DNA of 64,000 bases from Bactrocera neohumeralis (taxonomy: Eukaryota; Arthropoda; Insecta; Diptera; Tephritidae). This document shows, in pieces, positions 37,125 to 49,508 of the stretch. How positions within the stretch are numbered: position 1 is the first letter of the stretch; each line of letters starts with the position of its first letter. Under the pieces are notes generated by a model. That model saw only the letters and a list, made by a program, of their open reading frames with translations, was not told the DNA's origin and did not search any database. The position numbers and the translations under genes are program-made. The DNA is taken from contig NW_026089625.1 of assembly GCF_024586455.1 (NCBI RefSeq), forward strand, positions 620,001 to 684,000, in the 5' to 3' direction.

Positions 37125-40100
37125 GGAACTGGAATATTAAAAAATAAAGACATGACAGTTATCGCTATTTTGTTTTAATGGGAAATTATTTATGGCTTCT
37201 CTTTTTTGAAAGCTGAATACGTATTGTGCAAGACTGAAGCCGAAATCGAGATTGACATGTATACATATTGGCTCAAGTTCTACGAGTATCCGAATATAAT
37301 GAAAGTTTACAAAAACTGCAATTCAGATACAACATCTGCCAAGCGAAAAGGGTTCAGAACACTAAATCACAAATTTCAAAGAATTCTATTTAATATTACA
37401 ATAGTAAAAAAGGAGGTACTAATGAAGTAATCGAAAGGATGTTTGCTCTACTCAAAGAACACTATAAATAATAGGGCTTTATATAAAAATTGGCTATATC
37501 TATATAGGTATAGTTAGAATCGAAAATGGAATTGAATAAATATATAATCATGAATTCAATTTGTACTTTTGAATAAAAACTATGCAATGATAATTGAATT
37601 TAACAGCAATAAAGTTTAACATAGAATATAATAAATTAAGTATAAAATATTAATTATTAGTAATTAGTAAAAATATGGATAATTGGTAAGATAATTTAAG
37701 TGGAAACCGTTAGTTCTTTTTAAGAAATTCATTCTAAACCAATCATTAGCAAGCAAATGTAAGAACAACAATTGATGTTTAACAAACGTAGTTTTCTATA
37801 AACAAATAATTTAAGATATTCTAAAGTGAGTAAATAAATATTTATATATAGGTATATTAAAAAGTCAGAAGGGAATAGTTGTAGCATTAAAAAACAACGG
37901 AAAAATTTGTAGTTACATATGTTAGGAATAATAAAACTTAAAAAAGCACCAAGTTAATTTTCTGCAAAAAATATAAATAGGAGTATTAAAAAAAAAATGC
38001 CAAGCGTATAATTTGAAAAGTACTCCGTTGTAACATAACAAATTTATAAATAATATTTGTAACGTAGCCTTAGAAATGAGCAACAATATATTTTTTGATA
38101 AATGAAAATAAAATTAAAAACTAATATTAAAAAGTAATGATCAAACCTTAAACCACATTTTCAGTATAAAACACAAATATTTGGTTTTATTTTTTGAGGT
38201 GAAAATATCTTAAAGATGTGGATTAAGAAGTGTAAACTCTGTGAAATAAACCAATCCCAGAATAGCTACAAACCAAAATGAAATTTAATCGATTAATAAG
38301 TTGTATATGTATGTAGATATTTGATTTAATTTAATTTACTTACCAAATGTAATTAAAAGTGGAATTAGGTTTGTAACAACCATTAAAAAATTATATATAT
38401 GTATGCATATTGCAGTAATTAAATACAATGAACAGTAAGTACCAAAATATTACTAAGCAAATCTTGTATTTTGTACAAATATAAAATAAATAGCGAGAAA
38501 CAGTTGAAACAAAAGCAACAACAAAATTACACAACGGCTACAAAAAATATTATTATATACAAATTGTAGAAAATAATTGTATCGTATATTAATTATTAAT
38601 ATTATACTTCTTATAATTACGTACTTATTGTATCTTAATTTTGTAAAGAAAAGGAAACGTAGGAATAAAGTGAAAATAAATGAATAACTGAATACAAAAC
38701 ACATATGACAACAACAACATCAACGTTTGTTTAATGCAGAAGTAGTTGTTTTATCAAAAATGAACAATTCAAAAGGAATTACTGAAATTCATAACTTTCA
38801 ATAAAAATATGACTTTATTCAAATCTTCAAGGTTTTTGATTTTCAAACATATATGTGTAAGGTATTTTCACCTAATTGTGGATAGGCAGAACATTTTTAT
38901 ATGGTTATCATTCAAACACCACTATAATAAAATTACCAATATAATGTAGGTAGTGGTAGTGAAACATCCATTTATACATAAGTGCGTTTCAAAAAATTAT
39001 CTTCTGAAATACGCTGTTTTCCCTAATAGTCATAGTTGGTAACGCAAAATAATCAGAAAGTCAAAAGGCAGTTGGCAACACATAATGAAAAATACGTTAT
39101 ATGTGCAAGGTCGCGTGATTATCCGATAATTTTGCATTTTTACTGGAATCGGGGATAAAGCAAAGGCGCCAAAATTTTGTTAAGATATATGGAATATGTA
39201 AAATTACTTTAAAACTATTCCGTAAAGTGTTGGAGTTAATAGCTAAATCTCAAAGACTATTGTTTAGAAGACGGCGAGTTGTTCAGTTTATATTACCTAA
39301 GTGTTCAAATATTTGAGAATATACAGTTTGATTTGTTATCAAATATAAAGCTGTTGTTAGGATTTCCAGGCTGAGACTAAAATATATAAAAATTTTAAAC
39401 CCATAACTACTTTTATTGTAATCATCGATGGATTCAGAGTAATCACTTTTGGAAAATTAACGAGTGAGAACTGGATGAACTCGACATAACATTGGTAATG
39501 ATAAAATGCTTTTTAATTTATAATATCAGCCTCAAGATAAATATATTTACTACACTCAATTACTGCATCGCCATCTTTCGTTTCCTTCTCTACAAATTTA
39601 ACTAACCTTGATGACGTGAAATAGATGTGAAAAATGTGACCAGTAAGTTGCAAATCCTATAGTCATGAATTTTTATAACACAAACGAAATGTCAACGGTA
39701 CATTTCCAAGAAAAACAAAAATAAATTACTCAACCACTTCCGGCTGCATCATTGCATTTGCATATCCGTTTACCGGCACCGATAATTGGTGTCTGCGGTG
39801 TTTAACCATTATATGTACATGTCACGCAATCTTGTGCATCGTGTGAAAAATCCTACATTTCTATTTATTTAAACGATGAAAGAAAACTTAACAAATTCAC
39901 ATACTAGTGCTTTTGATGTTTGGAAAATTTGATCATAATTAAGTTATTTGTACTTGCAAGAAAAATGGGGACTACATATGAAAGGAGACAACGGTAAGGT
40001 TAGTAGAAATTCGTAAATAAAAATTAAATCACTCAAATCTTTATGCACAAATTCACACGTTCTTGGTTTTTTTTTTAAAGAAATCTATCAATGAAAAACG

Positions 40101-43100
40101 TCTAAAGATTAATTTAGTAGTGCGATTATGCACATAGTTGAAATAGTTTTAAATGATTTATTAAAACCATATACCACAATATAAGTTTTAGTTTATTCTT
40201 GCTAATGCAATAGGAGTGGGCGCATTATGTTGTTTATGGAAGTGGGACCTGCGGTGAGAAGACGATTGCAAAGTTCAATGTTCTTTTGACATAAATGGTG
40301 TCAAGTTGAGCCAGGACCAAACAGACAAACCAGCTACGAATGAAAACGAAGCAATACTCTACTCACACGTGCTTGTGGCTACCCACCCTTTAGCTGCTGC
40401 ATCGACTTATTTTTGTATACATGTGCATACCATATAACATAGGTATTTAGGTATATCCATGTCTATAAGTATTTTTTATAGTATTGCCGGCAGTGCCATC
40501 CAAAGTTTTGTAAATTGTTATTAATATTTGTTTCTATTTTCGAACATTACATATTTTACATACATATGTTTATATACTACATGTAAATGAAGCTATCAAC
40601 ATGGTCATAAGTACATGAGCGTTTGTATATTCATATATGTATATATAAATATTCAACTTGTACGTTACGTACTTTAACGTAGTGTATCGCATGCATTGCT
40701 CTCGCGAAATACCGTTATATAGAAATATAAGTATATATAATTTTTGTGTATATATACCTTTAAAACATTTCCAGTTGTTGACAATATTCTCCGGTTTGCG
40801 TTGTTGTGAACCTACCACAACAAAATTACTCCTGCGCTTGTACCAGTAAGAGAAAAATGACAATTGCAGTTCCTTATTGTATACGATGTGCATGCAGAAA
40901 TGCATGTGTTAGTGTGTTGAATCCGTGCTGAAAAGGTATAAAATTGATGGTTTAGTCTAAATAGTATCGTGCATTTTCGCGATAGTTAGGAAAGTGTAAG
41001 GTTTTCATCTCTCAATCAACTATATTAATTTTATAGTTACTTAAAAGTAAACATATAGTAATTTATTCTTAATAAACAACTTATAATTTTGTTTTATTCA
41101 AGGTATAAATCTTTGATTGTACATTTGTTTAAACCGAATACAGAATAGTAGGCCGACTTAGCCCACTGTGTGCTTCTGAGTTGTTTTAGCGATATATATT
41201 TTTTGTGTTATATGCATACTCCGTGAATTCCTTTTCATGTGTCCTGTTGCCTTGTTGTTTTCCCACCTCCTACTCTGAGTTTCCTCGTTGATGATGCTTT
41301 CATGTTCGGTATATGCATTTTTATCCTGAAAGCAGTAAGCGGTCGCCTTTAATCATTTAGTTCTTGCACTCTCCAACAGCAAGTTGTGTTTCTCTGTACG
41401 CGATTTTGGTTCTATGAAATCAAGTAGGATGTGTATTCTTTAAAAAGAAATTAATTAAAAATGAGAAATTATAGTTTGAAAGTATATATAGTAGTTACCA
41501 TTACAACAACTTGAACATTATGTTTGAATATTAAAGTTTCGAAAATAAATGAAGTTTCAAACGTAGAACACGGAAGGTGTACTAAAAAAAAAATTGTGAT
41601 TAGAAGCCATATTAATAAATTAAATAAGTGTTTTTTAAAGTTGTGTGACAACTTTTACAATGAATTAAAAAAAGTAATTGAGAGTAATATTTCATTCACG
41701 TATTATCGTAGTACTTTAAAAATATGTTTATTTTTAGTGAAATTTCATGCACTAAATGGTTAAATATTAAGGGCGTTTTCTGCACTTTGCAATAATCGCA
41801 ATTGATTTTCCGCAAAAATTTGAATTTCCCCATTGTAAAATGCATTCGCCAAAACCAAATATACTAATGCATTAATGCTTACATGTATTGATGCGAATGT
41901 ATACGTTATTAGATGTAAAGTCTGCTCGGTAATTTATTTTTATAAATTTGAATATGCACGATTGCGACTGTTTCAACTAAACTCGACATTACGTCGTACA
42001 TATTCTAATTCAACTGAAATTTATTGCAATTGCATTCTTTTAAAGAGCAAATTTTTCCCCCAATAAATTGTCGAGCTTCCAGAACTTGCAGCTGATTGTG
42101 ATTACTATGACCTACCCGTCCATGCCAACTATGCAGATAAAGCACGATTTTAGGCGTTGAAGAAGCCAAGAGAAAAATTCGATCGTTTATATACATACAT
42201 TAGTGGCAAAATCAACGGAATCCCCAGTGAACAGCTGCTGGTAGCTTATAATTTATGTGTCTTTGCAGTTTCTAACATTGCCGCACCCTAAAAAGTTTAA
42301 ATCGTTAACATAAGAAAAAGTATTAAGGTACTAGTTATATGATAAGTATGTTCCGTTTGCAATTTAAATTTTTACCTGGTTTTCATAATCAAGTACACAT
42401 TTTACTTTAATTCTAATAAATAAAGTTTGGAATAACTATAAGTATATACCGACATACGCATTATGGATGCAATTATTTGCGTTTGGGTGGCGGAATGTAT
42501 AATATGAGATTTCATAATAAATAATATTAATATAATTTCATGAATAAAATCATGTTATTTGAACTAACTGTGATGATAACATATAGTCGCATCTGTTTGT
42601 GATATGAATATAAGTGGGTGGGGCTGGTGTAAAAATAAATGTAAACGAATTATTTTGATATATGTATATGTGATTCTGATATGGTATATTGCGATTTCAA
42701 CATTCGTAGTAATTTCTATCATGCGAATTGGTTTACAGGATGTAATCGTATGAATAATTTTAACTTGTTATTGTGGTTTTAACCGTATAAAATATTTGTG
42801 AATGGTTGCATCAATGGTTGTTTATACATATGTATGTGCGATAATGATAATTTAAAATTGCAATATTTTTATATTTCCATACGTTAGCTAATTCACAATG
42901 TTAATTATCTTTTATTGTACGCATTTTTGATTGTTTTCCTTGCTTCGGTCGACATTAACCGGAAAAATAGGAAGATTATATGTGAAGATATTTATTTGAA
43001 AAAAAGTGAATTTGCATTGGTACGATTTAAACCTTACTTTATAAATGAATTGGTAGCTTTTTCACAACTCAACCCAATTTTTTTGATTTTGTTTATTTCA

Positions 43101-43826
43101 TGACAACTTTATATTATTTTCAATTCATACTATTGTGTATATTTGTATTCGTCTGACAGAGTTCTTTATATAGATATAATAGTTTGAAGCTAAACTTATT
43201 TAACTGGATGTAAGATACTCTTTAATACGATCGTGGAAACAGATAAGTTAATTCGCGCTGACGTATATATCACGTATATATTATCAAATCGTTAATTACT
43301 TACTTTTTATTTTACTATTGAGTAAATCATTACGGAAAGTATGCGCGTACACATTTTTGGTTTAGTTTCCACGATTATATTAAAAAATTAAATATTTAGT
43401 GTTTTATTAAGCATCTGGAGTATAATACACAATAAGGCGTTTTAGATCGATTTAAAAAATACAGATACAAATTTAAGTGGTTACGCATGTTTTTTTTTGT
43501 TTGAGGGGATTTGTTTTATAGGTTTAATACACAGAAAGAGCAAATATATATGGTACATCTTTTTGGAATGTATGTATAGCTCAAAAGCAACTGCAGAAAT
43601 TTACTCCATATTTCTTAACAGAACATTATCTTCCTAGTTTTTCTGAAAATAGCTCATATGCCGGCTTTTTGTTGCATAGTAACATATATGCAATTTAGTA
43701 CATTTTTGGCCCATTCTATTGTACCGTATTAAACTATTTGAGTTATCATCATTATACAATATTATCATAAGCACGTAGTTCGACATAATTACTTGGTGCG
43801 ATCTTAAAAATAAGATTTATGTTCAA

Positions 43827-43932
43827 TTGTTGTTGTTGTTGTTACAGTTGACATCTAAACCCTTTTTAGATGAAAGCTAAACTTAATTGTCATCGAAGTC
43901 TCCCAAGGAGGGGCGAAATGCAGCATTCGTGT
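43827..43932 (-). repeat. Second short repeat with CAA tail
   Basis: On the minus strand, CGCCCCTCCTTGGGAGACTT, CGATGACAATTAAG and a CATCTAAAAAGGGTTTAGAT segment lead into GTAACAACAACAACAA. The layout (short unique body plus CAA tail) is like copies A-E, but the body differs. Confidence 0.5.
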
Positions 43933-46007
43933 TTTTTGTATATAATTTTTACTAATTAAATTGTAATATATTTTTTATCTTTTAATTTTTATCTTTTAAT
44001 TTTTATAATTTTTTTTTCTCTATATATGGTGTTCTTCTCTCTCCTCTCTTAATTTCGAATATTAAAATTTCTTTGAAGCCTGCGCAGTAATAATTATACT
44101 TACCACTAGTTCAATGACTCTCACCCTACACTCTTTACAATGTTACACGAATACCAACACAATCTCTCACGCAAACTCGCTACAACACTTTTGTTGAATT
44201 TCTCTGCAATGTCTATAAAATATGTTTAAAAGTTTTCATTAGGGGCCTTTAGTTTATTTCCGTTCAGTTGATTTGAAGGAAGGACCGTATTCTTTTCTAC
44301 TTTGAGTTGATTTTTCCTTAATTTCATTTGCGTTTGTGTTCTACATTTTCGTTTTGTACTTCGGTTCGGTTTTTATATAAAAAATGCAATAAATAAATAA
44401 TAAACATTAAAGGAAATTATTAATTAAATTAATTTACTTAATTTATTTCCCGTTCCTACTCGGTTTTGTGAAAACGCTTTTATGAAAATCAATGGTATAG
44501 TTAGCAAAATAATAATTTTTGTAGGTATAAAATAATAGTTTACACTTTTTATAATCAACATTTTAATTAATTCAAAAACAATCTATATTATTTAATACTA
44601 CAAAATGTGCTTTGCACTACTACGGATATTCTATTCATGGCTAATGTGTTTCGTAATCGCAAAAATTTAGTACCAATTTCATCTTTTGAAAGCGAAAAAT
44701 TGCGAAAATAATTTTTGCTATGTACATTTATTTAGCTTTTCGGTTTTCCGCCTACCTAATTGTGCCGTATATTTTATATAGTATATGGATGAACTACTCA
44801 AATTGGATTAAAAGAAAACTAAATAAGGGGTATTAAAATTTATATGTGCACGGAAAATAAAGAGGATTATTATTATTATTTGTTGAAAAAAAGTCTAATT
44901 AAATATTTTTACCATAAAACATTATATGTATATGTATATATATATATATCATAATTCAAATCCAAATTATTAACAGAATATGCGATCGATGTATGTAAAT
45001 GTATGATATTGCATTTATATTTGTCCGAATAAACCAAACACTAATATTGAAATACATCGGGATTGCAACAAATGTAGTATTTTGCCGCCGAAAATGTCAG
45101 AATCGGCTAAAAATATGCATGTGTTGTCTATCCATAAATATCCACAAGTCAATATATTTCAACATATTTGTATGTATGTACAAGTATATAAGAATATGGT
45201 CGACTAGAAATGGCTTCTCGTAATTGAGGCAATTGCTACGCCACCGTCTGCTACAACCACTGTAGACGAACGATAAATATTGCTCTTGCTGCAAACTTAT
45301 AAGCAAAGTAATTACCGTTATTTTTCAGTTATTTACAAATATAACTCCTTTCTTATAACTTGCTTTCAAATTTTAAAACAAAAATCAGCTGTCGGTACCT
45401 TTCTCTTTCTTGATTTTCACATTATATGATTCATGAAGACATCGCTCAGGAAAGATCTACAATATATGTATATCACACGCACCTAAGCGAAATCTTTATT
45501 TTTTTCTACTGTATTATAATCCGTATTTTCTTTTTGAGATTATAATGTATCTTATGGATTGCTGTTTTGTGTCTGCATTGGCCATGTGCCTGCATATAAT
45601 TTAATGAAAAAATTCTTGTATTTGCGATATCATCCGAAATTGAGGTATTCGGGTTTCAGCTGCCATTGTAGCCATTGAAAGAACAATCTCAAAGTTTAAA
45701 CAAATATTCTATACTTAGTTAAGTTGATCTTCCATATTTATTTATGTTTTTTAGAATGTTTTTGAAATATATTATTTCTAAGGGTAATTTTTTTAAATCG
45801 GGTTACAGAATAGGACCCATGTTGTGTAGTTTCGAGTAGAAACGAATAATCAATAAAAATTTAAAAGTAGGTTATTTTATATTTGAGGACCCAAACAATA
45901 TTTACTTTAGTTATTATATCAATAATATCAAAAGTGGTAATTTTATATACATTTTAATCTCAACGCTCTTAGTCTAATAAGATAGAAAACCGGCTACATT
46001 GTGCAAA

Positions 46008-46545
46008 CTATTCGGCGATTCCGAGAAATTTGCATCTTTTTGGGGAGAAATAATCGTGTTCCGATTTTCCGAGTGATATCTCAAAAACTGAGTATCTATT
46101 TCGCGTATATACATATGTACATACAGACATAGTTGAATCAACACAGTTTATCTCGCTGATCATTTATACATACTTATGTGTATATATTCTAGGCTCATTC
46201 CCTAGTCTAGGGTCATCATCCGATTTCAACCATTATCACACTGTCGGTAGAAGTCTTATAGTATTTGCGCCAGGCCAATTTGTGGTAGTGGTAGTTGGTT
46301 TTTTAGATATGTATATTAAACTTATTAGAGAGCGGAGCCACGTCCACTTTTTCAAACTTTTTTGCCCACAGATGCTCCTTGCTACTGCGATCCCTTTTGC
46401 CAAATTAGAGTTTTATATCTGAATTTAGTTATGGTACTTTATGGTATGGTACAAACAGACAGTCACCGGATTTCAACTCGTCCCGTCATCCTGATCACTC
46501 ATATATACATACATATCTATATCAACTAGTTTTAGGTAACATTTA
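46008..46545 (+). repeat. Degenerate interspersed repeats, two units
   Basis: 46008-46200 carries CGGCGATTCC, TTTTTGGGGAGAAATAAT, ATCTCAAAAACTGAG and CTCGCTGATCATTTATA. 46320-46545 carries GCCACGTCCACTTTTTCAAA, CTCCTTGCTACTGCGATCC, CCGGATTTCAACTCGTC and CGTCATCCTGATCACTCATA. Both are recognisable members of common fly interspersed repeats, related to the copy at 26.4 kb. Confidence 0.6.
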
Positions 46546-46679
46546 GGATATAAAAAATAGACAAATGTAGATTACAAATAATTTAAGTATTGTATATCGT
46601 TATATATGTATTATACATACATATATATTAAATTATTCTGCTTCGTTTCAAAGTTTCACCATTTTAAAATATTTTTCAG

Positions 46680-48590
46680 TGCTGCGCTATTACATCTATA
46701 AACGGTGTCAACAAACAAGTTATTAAAATACACAAGAAACAAACCATCAGTATTATTGTTGAGGAACTAAAAGAAATTAAGCAATATATTTGTTTTATTC
46801 AGGACTTCGTAATTAAAAACTTAATTTTCTTAATTTTATATTTATAATTTAAAAGCTTTTGAACACTGAACGTTATTTTTTAAATTATATATTCCTCGTT
46901 TCTGTGCCATTTGCGTCTTTGGACGAAACGAAAATCACGTATCTACAACATATTTTTCACTAAATGATGACTACCAGCTCTAATAGTAACAACATGGTTG
47001 AAAGTCAACAACAGCAGCAAAACGGCAGTAGCGGTCTCGGAGCTGCTACCGCGAGTGGCGCAGTAACAGCAGCAACGGCTACCGCTAATGCTGGTAGTAA
47101 TAATAATAACAATAATAATACAAATGCTAACAACAACAACAATAATATGGATAACGACTCTAAAACAAATTTGATTGTGAATTACTTACCCCAGACGATG
47201 TCTCAAGAGGAGATTCGGTCGTTATTTGTTAGTTTTGGGGATGTGGAGAGTTGCAAACTGATTAGAGATAAAGTTACAGGTGCGCAAATAAAATACATTC
47301 ATATTTTCACATATAGAATAATTTGAATATTTTCCCTTTGGGTCGGCAGGTCAAAGTCTCGGGTACGGATTTGTAAATTATATAAAGCAAGAAGATGCTG
47401 AGAAGGCAATAAGTTCACTCAATGGCTTGCGTTTACAAAATAAAACAATTAAAGCAAGTTATCCACCGTTTCAGAAATGGGTTGCATATAAGTACTAGTT
47501 CTACTATATTTAAATTGTTCTTTTTTACGCAGGTTTCAGTAGCCCGTCCTAGTTCAGAATCAATTAAGGGTGCAAATTTATATGTGTCTGGTCTTCCCAA
47601 AAATATGACTCAACCAGAACTCGAAGTACTATTCAGTCCATATGGCAAGATAATTACCTCAAGAATTTTATGCGACAATATCACAGGTGGGATTTTATGT
47701 TTATATTATTATCATTTGTAGTTTTATTGGGAATATTCCACACAAGTTTTATACAAAACTTATATTTTAGCATTATTTTACGTCGCTGGAAAGAATTATT
47801 TTTTATTTTACCTTTTTAAGGTCTATCGAAAGGTGTTGGCTTTATACGTTTCGATCAACGTCATGAAGCTGATCGTGCTATAAAGGAGTTAAATGGAACT
47901 ATACCAAAAAACGCCACCGATCCAATTATTGTTAAATTTGCCAATAACCCCAGTAATAATAAGTCCTTACAACCATTGGCTGCTTATTTAACGCCACAGA
48001 CTGCTAGAGCACGCGGTTTTCCCGCCGCCGCAGCGGCAGTTGGCGCAGCTGCTGCAGCGGCAGCTATACATCCTTCGGCAGCAAGCCGCTACAGGCAAGA
48101 ATAGTCCTGCTATGTAAACAAAAAATTGTATCGTACATAATTTTTCTCAATATATTTCACTTTTGTCAGCTCGGTGATTTCACGTTATTCACCTTTGGCT
48201 GGTGATCTTTTGGCGAACACAATGCTACCGGGGAATCCCATCAACGGTTCCGGATGGTGTATTTTCGTTTACAATTTGGCACCAGAAACTGAGGAGAATG
48301 TATTGTGGCAGTTATTTGGCCCATTCGGTGCCGTGCAATCAGTTAAGGTGAGTTATAATTCCATTACATAATGTCTATTCAACTTGTATATTTAATTAAT
48401 GTTCGAATTATTACTTGCATTGTGGTAGGTTATACGTGATCTGCAAACCAATAAGTGCAAAGGTTTCGGCTTTGTCACTATGACTAATTATGAAGAAGCT
48501 GTTGTCGCCATACAATCCCTCAATGGATATACACTGGGCAACCGTGTACTTCAAGTCAGCTTTAAGACGAATAAAACAAAGCAAACGTAA
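46680..48590 (+). CDS. Rbp9: Rbp9, ELAV-family RNA-binding protein
   Basis: The coding exons are 46964-47279, 47350-47453, 47533-47686, 47821-48094, 48170-48347 and 48429-48590 (395 aa). The first exon probably begins after the acceptor TTTTTCAG at 46679. The start ATG directly follows an in-frame TAA. After an Asn/Gln/Ala-rich leader come RRM1 (~68-146; LIVNYL, GYGFVNY), RRM2 (~154-235; LYVSGL, GVGFIRF), a poly-Ala hinge, and RRM3 (~311-390; IFVYNL, KGFGFVTM). The hinge residues SVISRYSPL and the overall match favour Rbp9 over elav or fne. Family role: binds U/AU-rich RNA in neurons and germ cells, affecting splicing, stability and 3'-end choice. Introns 2 (47454-47532) and 4 (48095-48169) begin with GC, and no in-frame GT alternative exists. 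The region after the stop stays open in frame to 49508. Confidence 0.93.
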
Positions 48591-49508
48591 TTATTAACGA
48601 AAATAACTGCTGTTATGAATGCCACCGCCACCAATACAATAAACCTAACAACAACACCGACACCACCCTCCCTGTTCAATTCCAACACCACCAACAAGAA
48701 CAAGAACACCACAACCACCACAACCACAACCACCACCAGTTTCAGTTTCAACTCCCTTAACAGCACTGAATTGATGTTGATGCATTTGAATGGCGGTGGT
48801 AGTGGTAGCCGTAAAACGAACAACAACAACACTAACCAAAACAACAAACATAACACCAACAGCAACAGCAACATCAATGCCACCAGCGGTCAGCACAATA
48901 ATAGTAACAGGTTACAACATCAGAGCCAGCAACATACAAATCGTAAAACACAGCAACCCCCCACGGCGGCTACAACAACAAGAGCCACTGATTTGCAATC
49001 ACTATTGAATTTGCCACCACCACAAACCCCACATCAAGCAGCGGCAGCCGCGGTCGCAGCAGCAACAATTGCAAATGTAGCTGCAGCCGCATCGATTAGT
49101 TCATTTGGTGCCAATGGTTGTAATCAGCGAACAGGTGTAAATTCTATGGCAGGGCGCAGTCCAATACCTACAACACCTCAGACACAGGCTCTCATAAAGA
49201 CAGCAAGCAAATTTATCTACAACAAGCCACGCAATCACTTTGAGTTATTACAACAGCGTGTGCAAATGCAACAAGAATTTGCACATCTTCTTACGAGTGT
49301 TGCTGCGAGCAGTACAGCTGCTGCTGCAGTCCAACAACATACACAGCATCAACAGCATCGCGGCCGGGGTGTAGTGGGAGCAGCAAACAACAACTTCGCC
49401 GGCACGTCTAGCAGTAACACTCGTGCCGCGCAAGCTGCAGCAGCAGCCGCAGCAGCTGCAAAAAATTCACTTTCTTCCCTTTTACCTTATTCGAATTGGT
49501 TTTTTTAA
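48591..49508 (+). CDS. In-frame open region after the Rbp9 stop (possible C-terminal extension)
   Basis: Starting directly after the Rbp9 TAA (48588-48590), 305 codons in the same frame are open to a TAA at 49506-49508. The first ATG (48615) is eight codons in. The peptide is Thr/Asn-rich, then Gln/His-rich, then contains poly-Ala blocks and a less biased segment (ASKFIYNKPRNHFELLQQRV). The Ala runs use mixed GCA/GCG/GCC/GCT codons rather than one repeated triplet, as expected if the amino acids are selected. It might be a readthrough extension, an alternatively spliced C-terminus, or merely repeat-rich 3' UTR. The stop is TAA-T, not a typically leaky context. Confidence 0.4.
   Translation, partial: LLTKITAVMNATATNTINLTTTPTPPSLFNSNTTNKNKNTTTTTTTTTTSFSFNSLNSTELMLMHLNGGGSGSRKTNNNNTNQNNKHNTNSNSNINATSGQHNNSNRLQHQSQQHTNRKTQQPPTAATTTRATDLQSLLNLPPPQTPHQAAAAAVAAATIANVAAAASISSFGANGCNQRTGVNSMAGRSPIPTTPQTQALIKTASKFIYNKPRNHFELLQQRVQMQQEFAHLLTSVAASSTAAAAVQQHTQHQQHRGRGVVGAANNNFAGTSSSNTRAAQAAAAAAAAAKNSLSSLLPYSNWFF

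Larger units (their letters stand above)
34735..46679. other. lilli 3' UTR, intergenic DNA and Rbp9 upstream region
   Basis: Twelve kilobases of very AT-rich DNA with no recognised coding exon. It includes the lilli 3' UTR, short repeat copies at 37028, 43827 and 46008, and presumably the Rbp9 promoter and non-coding 5' exons, which I cannot place. The less AT-rich patch 40200-40420 is a possible exon or enhancer. Small ORFs such as 37206-37430 lack any family resemblance. Confidence 0.5.

Noticed and set aside
37206..37430. 74-codon ORF after lilli
   Set aside because: Lies in a probable 3' UTR/intergenic region next to a short repeat; no family resemblance.
48551..48883. Minus-strand ORF of 110 codons (Leu/Val-rich) over the Rbp9 tail
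   Set aside because: It is the complement of ACA/AAC-rich repeats; composition explains it.
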